64,000 bases of DNA from assembly GCA_041394985.1 (NCBI GenBank), contig JAWLBI010000001.1, positions 1,054,001-1,118,000 on the forward strand. Reading direction: 5' to 3'. Shown piece after piece: positions 8,326-17,245 of this stretch (the first letter of the stretch is position 1; each line of letters opens with the position of its first letter). Source of the stretch: JAGLON01 sp041394985. Its GTDB lineage: Bacteria; Zixibacteria; MSB-5A5; GN15; JAAZOE01. The notes beneath the pieces were generated by a model that did not search any database, was not told the origin of the DNA, and saw only the letters and a list, made by a program, of their open reading frames with translations. The translations under genes were made by a program, and so were the position numbers.

Positions 8326-10419
8326 GTGAATAAAAAGGCCCGCGAAAAAATTCTCGTTATCGATGATGAACGGCGTATGTGCGATTCGCTCGAAGCCCTT
8401 CTCTCCGAATCCGGTTTCGAAGTCAAATCCTTTCAGGAGAGTGAAAAAGCGGCGGACGAGATAAAATCCGGCAATTTCGATCTCATCGTATCCGATATAA
8501 AAATGCCCGGGATGAGCGGCCTTGATTTATTACGATTGGCGCGGAATATCGATCCGCAGGCGCTGGTCGTCCTCATGACCGGCTATGGATCCCTCGAAAG
8601 CGCCATCGAGGCCATCAACGAAGGCGCATACGACTACCTGCTCAAACCGGTCGAGTTTCCACAGCTTGAGTTGGTCATCAAGCGCGGTCTTGAACGGCGG
8701 CGTTTGGGGCGGGCAAAATCATTCCTGCTGACCGAACTGCAGGAGAAAAACCGGGCTCTCAGCGATCGCCTCGATGAAATCAACGCCCTATACGAGGCCA
8801 GTAAGTCTCTCAGCTCGACCATTGAACTCGATACCCTGCTCGATAACATCATTGATTTATCTACTGCCACGCTTCGGGCCAGTATTGGTTCAATTATGCT
8901 CGTCGATGAAAACCGGGAGTTTTTGACGATCGCCGCCGCCAAGGGACTCTCCAACGAAATCGTGCGCAAGACAAAGACACCGATCGGCACATCGATTTCC
9001 GGTCATGTCGCGCAAACCGGAGAACCGCTTTTCATCTCCAATGTCGAAGGGGATCCGCGCTTCAAAAAGGAAAATCGCCAGGAGCGCTATGGCAAATCTT
9101 CCTTGCTCTGTGTGCCGCTGAAGGTACAGAATAAAGTTATCGGCGTCATTAATATGGCCGCCAAGACAACCGGCGGGGAATTCGGCGAACACGATTTTAA
9201 GGTTCTCACGATGTTCGCCTCCCAGGCCGCCGCTGCTATCGATAATGCCGGGAAGTATCTGCAATTGAAGCGCCGTGTGGATGAATTGTCGACGCTGCAG
9301 GATATTTCCGATGCCATGTCGCGAGCCGGATCGGTCGCCATTCTGCAGGAAATTATCTTCTGGGGTATTCGCAACCTCATGCCCGCCGAGATGTCGCTCT
9401 GGTTCCGCTGGAATTCGAAAAACAACTCGCTCGCATTTGCCGGCGGCGCCGGAAATGTCTTCATCGATCTCGAAGATGTCAACTATAAGGCCGATCCCCG
9501 GGAAATAGCGACTCCGGAAAAAGCGCGCGAGTTTTTACTGAAACATCTGCCGTCCGAGGAAGAATCCAAGATTCCTCGGAAATCATTCAGCGTGTTTCCG
9601 ATTAACAACGAGGCCGGACTTGCCTATTTGTTCTGTCTTTCAGCCTCGGTGGAGAACTGCTTCTCCGAAGAAGACGGTAAAATCGCCGCCCTGATCGCCG
9701 GCCAGTCGGCCACGATGTACGAACGGGAAAAGGCGATTCTCAATGCCACCCGCCTGCTCACGATGGGCAATATGATTTCGGAAATCTCGCATGACATGAG
9801 AAAACCGCTCACCAATATCCGAGGCGCCCTTCAAATCATGCGCTCCCGCTGGCCTGAACTGGCCGAGGACTCCGACATGTTCAAGATGGCCGAGGAAGAA
9901 GTTCTGCGCCTCAATGAGTTGGTCCGCGAGTTGGTCGATTTCTCTAATCCGAACAAATACCAAACCGAACGCACGAATATCGTAACCGTGGCCGAGCGAG
10001 CAATTCAGCTCGTCAGCCGCGACATGGAGCGCAAGGGGATCGAGCATATCTTCACACACGATGAAGAGCTGCCCGAAATCTTCGTCAATAAGAATCAAGT
10101 CATGGAGATGCTTCTGAATCTCCTCATCAATGCCATCGATGCCATCGACGGCGAAGGCAAAATCACTGTCAGCGTAACCGATGCCCGCCATGAAAACCGG
10201 AAAATGATCAAGGTCGAGATTTCCGACACGGGATGCGGAATCGAGCAAAAAGATAAGGCCATTATTTTCGACCGTTATTACACAACCAAAGATACCGGCA
10301 CCGGGCTTGGATTGGCCGTGGTCGAGCGTATCATCTCCGCACACAGCGGTCGCATTGTCGTCGAGAGCGAAAAGGGCGTCGGTACGACCTTCAAAATCTA
10401 TCTCCCGCGCCCGCAATAA
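8326..10419 (+). CDS. Hybrid regulator: receiver + GAF + histidine kinase
   Basis: A 697-residue protein starting at GTG with AAAGGA upstream. An N-terminal receiver domain (Asp57, SDIKMPGMSG; DYLLKP) is followed by a coiled-coil (about 130-160), a well-conserved GAF domain (about 165-310), a second weaker GAF-like region (about 320-465), HisKA with His489 (SHDMRKPLTN) and HATPase_c (GCGIEQKD, GTGLGLAV). A receiver at the N-terminus of a kinase suggests it is phosphorylated by another kinase, probably the preceding one, and then signals onward to the next gene product. No membrane segments are seen. Confidence 0.85.
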   Translation: MNKKAREKILVIDDERRMCDSLEALLSESGFEVKSFQESEKAADEIKSGNFDLIVSDIKMPGMSGLDLLRLARNIDPQALVVLMTGYGSLESAIEAINEGAYDYLLKPVEFPQLELVIKRGLERRRLGRAKSFLLTELQEKNRALSDRLDEINALYEASKSLSSTIELDTLLDNIIDLSTATLRASIGSIMLVDENREFLTIAAAKGLSNEIVRKTKTPIGTSISGHVAQTGEPLFISNVEGDPRFKKENRQERYGKSSLLCVPLKVQNKVIGVINMAAKTTGGEFGEHDFKVLTMFASQAAAAIDNAGKYLQLKRRVDELSTLQDISDAMSRAGSVAILQEIIFWGIRNLMPAEMSLWFRWNSKNNSLAFAGGAGNVFIDLEDVNYKADPREIATPEKAREFLLKHLPSEEESKIPRKSFSVFPINNEAGLAYLFCLSASVENCFSEEDGKIAALIAGQSATMYEREKAILNATRLLTMGNMISEISHDMRKPLTNIRGALQIMRSRWPELAEDSDMFKMAEEEVLRLNELVRELVDFSNPNKYQTERTNIVTVAERAIQLVSRDMERKGIEHIFTHDEELPEIFVNKNQVMEMLLNLLINAIDAIDGEGKITVSVTDARHENRKMIKVEISDTGCGIEQKDKAIIFDRYYTTKDTGTGLGLAVVERIISAHSGRIVVESEKGVGTTFKIYLPRPQ

Positions 10420-10457
10420 CTGCAAAATCTTGCAGAAAATTGGTGCATTTTTTTGCA
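10420..10457. promoter_or_regulatory. Two tandem TGCA-N6-TGCA boxes upstream of the NtrC-type gene
   Basis: Four TGCA boxes start at 10421, 10431, 10444 and 10454, forming two TGCA-N6-TGCA units whose centres are 23 bp apart. The first unit lies inside a perfect 6-bp inverted repeat (CTGCAA-AATC-TTGCAG). A further unit of the same form is at 12074-12087, downstream of the gene. Boxes of this type are compatible with an enhancer site of an activator with a Fis-type helix-turn-helix, possibly the adjacent gene product acting on itself. This is inference. Confidence 0.4.
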
Positions 10458-10517
10458 AAACGCCTTGATTTTTTGGGCGATTTGACGATTTATTGTGTAA
10501 GAATTCGGGAATTAGAC

Positions 10518-11972
10518 ATGAAACGAGAACAAGTGAAAGTATTGGTTATCGACGACGATCCTAAGGTAGGCTGGATTCTATCCGAAGGATTGGCAGGGAG
10601 TTTCGACTTCGTATCCGCTCGCAACGGAAGCGAAGGCCTGCAAATGGTTACGACCGAAAAGCCGCATCTGATCCTGCTCGACATCAAAATGCCGGATATG
10701 TCAGGCATCGAAGTCCTGAAAAAGCTGAACAAGGTCGAAGACCGCCCCGAAGTCGTCATGCTCTCGGGTCATGATGATACCCACTATGTCGTCGAATCGA
10801 TACAAAACGGTGCTGCCGAATTCATTAAAAAGCCGTTCGACGTCAAGGAAGTGGAAATCCACATCAATGGCATCTTGGAAAAATCCAAACTCAAACGCGA
10901 AGTTTCGACGCTTAAAACCGAACTGAAAGTACGCTCGCAGTATGACAGTTTTATCGGCGATTCTCCGAAAATCCAGCAGGTGAAAGACCTCGTTGAGCAG
11001 GTTGCCAATTCCGAATTAACCGTGTTGATTCGCGGCGAATCCGGAACCGGTAAAGAGGTCGTCGCCCGTATGGTTCACAACGTCTCCGATCGCAGCGATG
11101 AATCGTTTACCAAGGTCAACTGCGCGGCTATTCCGCGGGATTTGCTCGAAGCCGAACTGTTCGGGTATGAAAAAGGCGCCTTTACCGGCGCGCATAAGAC
11201 AAAACCGGGACGATTCGAGGTCGCCAATAAAGGCACAATTTTCCTCGATGAAATCGGCGATATGCCGATGGAATTGCAATCCAAGCTCCTGCAGGTGCTC
11301 GAGCAACAGGAATTCGTCCGCGTCGGCGGTATCAATAATATTCGAGTCGACGTCAGAATTATCTGCGCCACGAATCGAAATCTCGAAGATGCCATCGCCC
11401 AGGGACGCTTCCGCGACGACTTATTCTATCGTCTAAACGAAATCACGATTTTCCTGCCGCCGCTGCGCGAGCGGTTCGGCGATATATCACTGCTGTCGAA
11501 ATTCTTTATCGACAAATACAATCAGTTGTACCAAAAAGAGGCCCAGGCGCTCAGCCAGTTGGCCCTCGACCAGCTCAATGGATATCATTGGCCCGGAAAT
11601 GTCCGCCAGCTCGAAAACCTGCTCAAGCAGGTCGTCGTTCGCGGGGATGAGTCCATCATTCCCGATCTGCTGACAGGCCGAAGCCAGCCGACAGCCGCGA
11701 TGCCCGCGCCTCAGCTTCAACCGGTCGCGGCAATGTCCGCACCTGCCCAGGCGAATGCCTCAGGTCCGATTCCAACAGTGGGTGGCGATACCAGGTCACT
11801 GTCGTTGAAACATCGTGTTGCTGCTGCTGTTAGTCGTGAAGAAAAGGCTTTGATTTCCGAGGTGCTCAATCGAACCAATTGGAATCGACGCAAGGCCGCG
11901 GATATGCTGGAAATATCCTATCGGTCGCTGCTCTATAAGATTAAAGAGTACGGGCTGAACGAAATAAAATAA
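10518..11972 (+). CDS. NtrC-family sigma-54-dependent response regulator
   Basis: A 484-residue activator. I take the ATG at 10518; a GTG at 10440 would add 26 residues ahead of the receiver domain without family support. The domains are a receiver (Asp55, LLDIKMPD), an AAA+ ATPase with Walker A GESGTGKE (from residue 173), the sigma-54 contact loop GAFTGA (from residue 220) and the DEIGDMP Walker B, an Ala/Pro/Gln-rich linker (about 395-425) and a C-terminal Fis-type helix-turn-helix (NRRKAADMLEISYRSLLYKI). It should activate sigma-54 promoters when phosphorylated by one of the two preceding kinases. Target genes are unknown. Confidence 0.92.
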   Translation: MKREQVKVLVIDDDPKVGWILSEGLAGSFDFVSARNGSEGLQMVTTEKPHLILLDIKMPDMSGIEVLKKLNKVEDRPEVVMLSGHDDTHYVVESIQNGAAEFIKKPFDVKEVEIHINGILEKSKLKREVSTLKTELKVRSQYDSFIGDSPKIQQVKDLVEQVANSELTVLIRGESGTGKEVVARMVHNVSDRSDESFTKVNCAAIPRDLLEAELFGYEKGAFTGAHKTKPGRFEVANKGTIFLDEIGDMPMELQSKLLQVLEQQEFVRVGGINNIRVDVRIICATNRNLEDAIAQGRFRDDLFYRLNEITIFLPPLRERFGDISLLSKFFIDKYNQLYQKEAQALSQLALDQLNGYHWPGNVRQLENLLKQVVVRGDESIIPDLLTGRSQPTAAMPAPQLQPVAAMSAPAQANASGPIPTVGGDTRSLSLKHRVAAAVSREEKALISEVLNRTNWNRRKAADMLEISYRSLLYKIKEYGLNEIK

Positions 11973-12266
11973 ACAAATAATATAACTGTCTTCATGATTG
12001 TAGATATTCCTGACACTTTTATCCTCATGTCGTATTAAAAATCGAATTGCTTTCACAGTACCTGCGCATTTTTTGCACAGCGATGCACACAATGCGCCTT
12101 TTTTTACGAAATTTGCGTCCTCGCGATTCTGACTTTATCGTCATAACTACTTGAAATACAACAAGGTCGAAATTACTAATCTTTAAGGCACCGGTAGTGG
12201 TATACTAAACGGGAATATGAATTGCTTACTTTTGGTGGGGTCACTGGCTTTTGATGGTATAAGATT
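11973..12266. other. Intergenic region with TGCA boxes and a candidate extended -10 promoter
   Basis: No gene is visible in these 294 bases. At 12062-12098 lies a run of TGC(A/G)-containing boxes at 9-10 bp intervals (including TGCA-N6-TGCA at 12074-12087), resembling the boxes upstream of the NtrC-type gene. At 12201-12206 a TATACT hexamer preceded by TGG forms an extended -10 that could drive the downstream GGDEF-like gene; the matching -35 is poor. Confidence 0.3.
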
Positions 12267-12746
12267 ATGAATGACCACACCGGGAGGAACAAATCAGGCA
12301 TGGAAGCCGATAAGATGATTGAATTCCGGGACCTGGCGCTTTTAGAGTTAAAGCGGGCGGAGAGATATAGAAATTTCCTCTCGCTCTTAGTTCTCAATCT
12401 GTCCGAATTCCTCAGTAGTGCAGGCCGGAGAAAAATCACATCTCAGGAAGAGGCGAACCAGTTTATTCATATGGTCATCGATCGAGTCAAGCGAGAAGCT
12501 CGGGAAACCGACATGATTTCGAACCTCGATGATGCCCGACTGGTTATGATTTTACCCGAAACCGACCGCTCAGGGGCGGAAATCGCCTGCGGCCGGATGA
12601 AGGAATTATTGTCAGAATTTATGGCCGAATTTCTCGAATCGAACTATCGATTCGATGTTCCGGTAGAGATTTCGTCATTTCCGGATCAGCGGACTGACAA
12701 TATTTCGTTCAAAACGCAACTGGAAAAGCTCTTTGCTTTAGCATAA
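12267..12746 (+). CDS. Degenerate GGDEF-like domain protein
   Basis: A 159-residue soluble protein resembling the diguanylate cyclase fold: an N-terminal helix with FRDLALLELKRAERYRNFLSLLVLNL, then the pattern RETDMISNLDDARLVMILPET where active cyclases have the GG(D/E)EF loop. The signature is replaced by SNLDDAR, so catalytic activity is unlikely; the protein may bind nucleotides or serve as a protein-interaction domain. It stands alone, followed by a clear terminator, downstream of the kinase/NtrC block. The family call rests on pattern resemblance only. Confidence 0.55.
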   Translation: MNDHTGRNKSGMEADKMIEFRDLALLELKRAERYRNFLSLLVLNLSEFLSSAGRRKITSQEEANQFIHMVIDRVKREARETDMISNLDDARLVMILPETDRSGAEIACGRMKELLSEFMAEFLESNYRFDVPVEISSFPDQRTDNISFKTQLEKLFALA

Positions 12747-12765
12747 GCGAAAAGTTCCAACATAA

Positions 12766-12787
12766 CCCCGGAAAACCGGGGTTTTTT
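12766..12787 (+). terminator. Rho-independent terminator
   Basis: A perfect 6-bp stem CCCCGG-AAAA-CCGGGG is followed by six T residues, 19 bases after the stop codon of the GGDEF-like gene. Confidence 0.92.
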
Positions 12788-12911
12788 GTTATATCACAAT
12801 GTCTTATGACGATGTTTCTATCCTGGATTTCCCATGAAATGTCTTGGCAACTTCCTTTTTTTTCCCTATATTTGCGGCTGAATCGAAAAAAAGTTGAATC
12901 GAAATACTGCG

Positions 12912-13523
12912 ATGGCTATCAAAACAGACGAAAAGGAACTGGTCAGACGAGCGCAAGAGGGTGATTTTGCCTCGTTTAATGAGCTTATCCAGGTGTATCA
13001 ACCGAAGATTTTCGGCCTTGCCTTAAAAATGGCCAAGAATCGGGAGGACGCCGAGGATATCTTTCAGGAGACGTTTTTGAAAGCCGTGGATAATATTCAG
13101 AAGTTCAGGGGAGACAGCGCCTTCGGAACCTGGCTCTATACCATAGCCATTAATATTATTCGAGCGCGCTATGGCCGGGACAGCAAGAAGGAATTGCTCC
13201 CGCTTGAGGATTACCTGCCGATTAAGCAGGATAATCATGCCTCTGCATCGGCTCAATTATTCGACTGGAATGACCCTCTCTCCAAACTGACCGGCGATGA
13301 AATCCGGGCCAAAATCGATGCCGCTCTTGTTGAATTGCCTCAGAAATACCGACTTCCGTTTACACTGCGGTACATGCACGAAATGAGCGTTCAGGAGGTC
13401 GCGGATACACTGAAATTATCTTTGGCGGCCACTAAATCTCGTATCCTGCGGGCCCGCGTAGCCATGCGCAGTCGCCTCAGTGAATACTTATCTGAGGAGG
13501 ATATTGATGTCTCATTGTCATGA
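12912..13523 (+). CDS. ECF-family RNA polymerase sigma factor (RpoE-like)
   Basis: A 203-residue group 4 sigma factor; I prefer the ATG at 12912 over the in-frame TTG at 12894, and neither has a strong ribosome-binding site. Region 2 (NREDAEDIFQETFLKA ... FGTWLYTIAINII) binds the -10 element, and region 4 (LPQKYRLPFTLRYMHEMSVQEVADTL) contains the -35-binding helix-turn-helix. The 3' end overlaps the start of a zinc-finger anti-sigma gene, the usual operon for such regulators. The stimulus and regulon are unknown; the RND export module begins about 550 bases downstream. Confidence 0.92.
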   Translation: MAIKTDEKELVRRAQEGDFASFNELIQVYQPKIFGLALKMAKNREDAEDIFQETFLKAVDNIQKFRGDSAFGTWLYTIAINIIRARYGRDSKKELLPLEDYLPIKQDNHASASAQLFDWNDPLSKLTGDEIRAKIDAALVELPQKYRLPFTLRYMHEMSVQEVADTLKLSLAATKSRILRARVAMRSRLSEYLSEEDIDVSLS

Positions 13524-13755
13524 TATGCTTGGAAAAATGTCCGACTATATAGACGGCGAACTGGATCCTGAACTCTGCGCCGAGTTGGAAAAACACATTG
13601 ATGGCTGTAATAACTGCCGTTTAATGGTCGACACTATGAAAATGACCGTAAAATTATGCAAGGACGGCTCGTGCGAGGATCTGCCTCAGGAAATTCAAGA
13701 GAAATTTCAGAAAAAACTGGCCGAACGCTGGAAGCAGAAATTCGGACACCTCTAA
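13507..13755 (+). CDS. Zinc-finger anti-sigma factor
   Basis: An 82-residue protein starting at the ATG at 13507, 7 bases after a strong GAGGAGG and overlapping the sigma gene by 17 bases. It carries the ZAS-type His-x3-Cys-x2-Cys motif (His30, Cys34, Cys37) plus an N-terminal Cys4/His5. No membrane helix is present, so it is a soluble, probably redox-sensitive, anti-sigma factor acting on the sigma factor encoded immediately upstream. Confidence 0.88.
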   Translation: MSHCHDMLGKMSDYIDGELDPELCAELEKHIDGCNNCRLMVDTMKMTVKLCKDGSCEDLPQEIQEKFQKKLAERWKQKFGHL

Positions 13756-14070
13756 AGTATGCTTAAATTTCGTTGTACGAATTCTCGACAACGAAATCAT
13801 CTCTAACCTACTGATAATTAATTTCTTAACATTTTACAATCAAGTTAAAATAATAGTGTTCAGCTTCTGAACATATCTGTCGCCATTTTAGAATTCATCC
13901 TTTTCTATTGCCGAATCTACCCAAACCCGATATATTCATGTTATAAATGATCAAGCTGTCGGGGCGCACTCCACGAAATTTGAAAAAAAACCTTCGATTT
14001 TTGAATCGTTTTGCCGGTTGTCCTATCTAAAGGGACAATTGAGTCAAACAAAAAGCGAAAGGGTATTAAC
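13756..14070. other. Regulatory-looking intergenic region with four inverted repeats
   Basis: This AT-rich gap has no gene but several perfect inverted repeats: TTTCGTTGT/ACAACGAAA (13768-13796, 11-base loop, no T tract), GTTCAG-CTT-CTGAAC (13858-13872), CGATT-TTTG-AATCG (13995-14008) and TTGTCC-N9-GGACAA (14018-14038). The last lies about 30 bases before the RND gene start and is a candidate operator for the export operon. The first could be a weak terminator or hairpin for the anti-sigma transcript. Confidence 0.4.
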
Positions 14071-16410
14071 GTGAAAGAGGGATTAATCAAGTTTTCTACC
14101 AAGCACCCGCTGATAGTAATCGGAATTATTGTCATCCTGACCGGAGTTTTCGCGTACCAGCTCACCGGTATTAAGATTGATACTGACCCCGAGAATATGC
14201 TGCCCGCCGATGAACCGGTTCGCGTGTTCCACAGTCAAACCAAAGAAGAATTCGGCATGTATGACTTCCTGGCCGTCGGTATCGTCCGTGAAAACGGCGC
14301 CTTTACCGCCGACCAGTTGACCAGCATCTATAACATGACCGAAGAAATTGCCAAGATCGAAGGCGTCATTAAAGAAGATATTATGGCGCCGTCAATGGTC
14401 GATGATATCCGCCAGGGCGGAAATAATACACTTGTCATCGAGCCGCTCATGGGCGAGGCGCCGGAAACGGACGAACAGGCACAATATATATTGAGCCGTA
14501 TTAATGCCAACCCGGTCCTCAAAGGCAAACTGGCCTCCGAGGACGGCAAGGCGCTGGCACTGTTCATCCCGATCGAGCAAAAAGACATGTCCTATCGGAT
14601 CGCCGGTGAAATCAAGGCGATTACCGAAAAGTACGGTGACGGCGGCAAGTACTTTATCGCCGGTCTCCCAGTTGCACAGGACAGCTTCGGAAATGAGATG
14701 TTCGGACAGATGATTTACTCCGCGCCGATGGCCGGACTGATCATCTTCATCCTCATGTTTATCTTTTTCAAGAACATCCGGATTATTCTGCCGCCGATGA
14801 TCGTCGCGGTAACGTCAATTATCTGGACGATGGGCGCGCTGGTTTGGACCGGACACCCCGTCCATATCATGAGCTCGATGATTCCGATTTTCCTGTTCCC
14901 GATTGCGGTACTGAACTCGATTCATATCATTTCGGAATTTCACGATCGCTATAAAAAGTACAAACATAAAGAAACGACGATTCGCCACACGATCAATGAA
15001 CTGTTTATGCCGATGCTGTTTACCTCGGCCACGACGGTCGTCGGTTTCCTGTCGCTGTTGACGAATAACATCCCGCCGGTGCAGGTCTTCGGCGCCTTCG
15101 TCGCCTTTGGCGTGGCCATTTCCTGGCTGATGTCGATCACGCTGAATCCGGCCTTCGCGATGCTCCTGCCGGACAAGGCCCTACGCAATTTCGGCGCGTC
15201 TGATGATAAAGAAACGATTCTCTCCAGGGTCGTTCGCGGTATCGGGCAATTCGCCTCACGCCGCTATCGGCTGATTCTGTTCAGCGCCACGATCGTCGTT
15301 GTTATTTCAGCCGTTGGCTTGTCGATGATCGTCGTCAACGATAACCCCGTCAAGTGGTTCAAGGCCAGTCATGAACTCCGCATCGCGGACCAGGCGCTGA
15401 ACCAGCACCTCGACGGCACCTATATGAACTACCTCGTTTTCGATACCGGCGAACCGGATGCCATTAAGAACCCGGATCTGCTGAAATATATCGAGAACCT
15501 GCAGCTGCATCTTGAGAAAAATGCCATCGTCGGTTCCACCGCCGGTATCACCGATATCGTCAAGAAAGTCCGCTTCGAATTATTCGGCGGCGCCGACAAG
15601 TCAAAATATGCCATTCCCGATGATGAAATTGAAGTCGGACAGAATCTGTTCCTGTATGAAATGTCGGGCGGCGATCCGGACGATCTGTTCAAGATGGTCA
15701 CGGATGATTATGCCAAGGCCAACGTTTGGATTCAAATGACTAACGGCGACAATCAGGCGGTAGCCTCGGTCGTGGCCGACGCCGAAAAGTATATCGCCGA
15801 TAATCCGCCGCCGGTGGATGTCGATATCAACTGGGCCGGTCTGCCGTATGTCAATATCGTCTGGCAGGACAAGATGGTCAGTGGCATGCGCTTCTCACTC
15901 CTGAGCTCCTTCGCTATCGTCTTCCTGATGATGGCCTTCCTGTTCCGCTCGGCTCTGTGGGGAGTTATCTCCATGCTGCCGCTGTCGATTACGATTATGG
16001 CTATCTATGCCAGCATCGGCTACTTCGGCAAGCCATACGATATGCCGATCGCCGTTCTGTCATCGCTGACGCTGGGACTGTCTATCGACTTCGCGATTCA
16101 CTTTATCGAACGATCGCGCATGATTCACAAGCGCACCGGCAACTTTAAAGAGACATACAAAGAAATATTCGAGGGTCCCGGTCGAGCCATCAGCCGCAAC
16201 GTGCTGGTGATTGCCATCGGTTTCGTGCCGATGTTCTTCTCGAACCTGGTTCCCTATATTACGGTCGGTACCTTCTTCTTCGCCATCATGACCGTTTCCG
16301 GCGCGGTGACCCTGATGTTGCTCCCGGCGATTATCACGATGCTGCACAACAAGCTGTACCCCGATTCCAAACATGCAAACAAAGACAATGAAATCATAGA
16401 AACTGTGTAG
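14071..16410 (+). CDS. RND-superfamily (MMPL-type) exporter
   Basis: A protein of about 779 residues from the GTG at 14071 (longer in-frame starts exist up to 14011, but the conserved N-terminus KEGLIKFSTKHPLIVIGI begins here). It has the duplicated RND layout: TM1, a large periplasmic loop, five helices, then a second copy of the same plan, giving about 12 helices. It belongs to the predicted-exporter group related to MMPL/HpnN lipid transporters rather than the drug pumps of the AcrB type. It is followed at 10 bases by a LolA-like protein and then by an outer-membrane barrel, which suggests export of a lipid or hydrophobic molecule across the envelope. Confidence 0.88.
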   Translation: MKEGLIKFSTKHPLIVIGIIVILTGVFAYQLTGIKIDTDPENMLPADEPVRVFHSQTKEEFGMYDFLAVGIVRENGAFTADQLTSIYNMTEEIAKIEGVIKEDIMAPSMVDDIRQGGNNTLVIEPLMGEAPETDEQAQYILSRINANPVLKGKLASEDGKALALFIPIEQKDMSYRIAGEIKAITEKYGDGGKYFIAGLPVAQDSFGNEMFGQMIYSAPMAGLIIFILMFIFFKNIRIILPPMIVAVTSIIWTMGALVWTGHPVHIMSSMIPIFLFPIAVLNSIHIISEFHDRYKKYKHKETTIRHTINELFMPMLFTSATTVVGFLSLLTNNIPPVQVFGAFVAFGVAISWLMSITLNPAFAMLLPDKALRNFGASDDKETILSRVVRGIGQFASRRYRLILFSATIVVVISAVGLSMIVVNDNPVKWFKASHELRIADQALNQHLDGTYMNYLVFDTGEPDAIKNPDLLKYIENLQLHLEKNAIVGSTAGITDIVKKVRFELFGGADKSKYAIPDDEIEVGQNLFLYEMSGGDPDDLFKMVTDDYAKANVWIQMTNGDNQAVASVVADAEKYIADNPPPVDVDINWAGLPYVNIVWQDKMVSGMRFSLLSSFAIVFLMMAFLFRSALWGVISMLPLSITIMAIYASIGYFGKPYDMPIAVLSSLTLGLSIDFAIHFIERSRMIHKRTGNFKETYKEIFEGPGRAISRNVLVIAIGFVPMFFSNLVPYITVGTFFFAIMTVSGAVTLMLLPAIITMLHNKLYPDSKHANKDNEIIETV

Positions 16411-16420
16411 GAGGTTTCAA

Positions 16421-17224
16421 ATGAAAAAGTTTACTCTGTCCATACTGATATTCGCTCTGATGGCCGTGTTTGCCAAGAGCGCCTGGGCGCAGGAAAGCGC
16501 CGAAGAAATTATGCAGAAATCACACATGGCGTACTATTACGCCGGTGACGACGGTATGACCGAAGTCACGATGAAGATCGTCAACAGCAAGGGCCGCGAG
16601 CGCCTTCGCGAATTCTCGATGCTCCGCCTGGACGTCGAAGAAGGCGGCACCCAGAAGTATTATACGTACTTCAAAAAGCCGTCCGATGTTTCCCGCCTGA
16701 CCTTCATGGTCTGGAAGAACCCGGATGCCAACGATGATCGCTGGCTGTATGTCCCCTCGGTCGACCTGGTCAAGCGCCTCTCGGCCGACGATAAAAACTC
16801 CTCCTTTGTCGGCTCCGACTTCTCCTACGAGGATGTCTCCGGCCGCCACTGGACCGAAGATACGCACACCCTCGTTTCCGATAAGGAAACGCTCAACGGC
16901 CATGACGCCTATCTGATCAGCTCCAAGCCGAAGGCCGGCGGTGACTACTTCGTCGAGAAGAAAACCTGGGTCGACAAGAAAACCTATCTGCCTCTCAAGG
17001 AAGAGTACTACGACAAGGACGGCAAGGTGTTCCGCCGCTTCACCGCGGATAAGATCGAAGACATCGACGGCATCACCACGATTACCCAGCGCACGATGGA
17101 AAATGTCGACAAAGGCCAGCATACGACGATTATTTTCGATTCCATCGACTACAACGTCGGCATCACCGATGACATCTTCACCGAGCGCTACCTGAAGAAT
17201 CCGCCGAGAAAGTTCATCAAGTAA
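16421..17224 (+). CDS. Periplasmic LolA-like (outer membrane lipoprotein-sorting) protein
   Basis: A 267-residue protein with a cleavable signal peptide (cut predicted after AWA, about residue 23) and a GGAGGTTT ribosome-binding sequence. The body matches the LolA-like family usually labelled outer membrane lipoprotein-sorting protein (SRLTFMVWKNP, RWLYVPSVDLVKRLS, FVGSDFSYEDV), expected to form an open beta-barrel with a hydrophobic cavity. Genes of this family commonly accompany RND exporters of the MMPL-like type; the partner here is immediately upstream. It probably carries a lipophilic substrate through the periplasm. Confidence 0.82.
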   Translation: MKKFTLSILIFALMAVFAKSAWAQESAEEIMQKSHMAYYYAGDDGMTEVTMKIVNSKGRERLREFSMLRLDVEEGGTQKYYTYFKKPSDVSRLTFMVWKNPDANDDRWLYVPSVDLVKRLSADDKNSSFVGSDFSYEDVSGRHWTEDTHTLVSDKETLNGHDAYLISSKPKAGGDYFVEKKTWVDKKTYLPLKEEYYDKDGKVFRRFTADKIEDIDGITTITQRTMENVDKGQHTTIIFDSIDYNVGITDDIFTERYLKNPPRKFIK

Positions 17225-17245
17225 GGTTTGGGAGGGATAGAATAC

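Noticed and set aside
10441..10457. Possible sigma-54 promoter (TGG ... TTGCA) upstream of the NtrC-type gene
   Set aside because: The GG-to-GC distance is 13 rather than the required 12 positions, and the -24 element is not TGGCAC.
12912..13523. ECF sigma factor as the partner (SigP-like) of the PorXY system
   Set aside because: PorX is reported to work with an ECF factor in Porphyromonas, but this gene is 10 kb away, forms its own pair with an anti-sigma factor, and nothing in the sequence links it to PorX.
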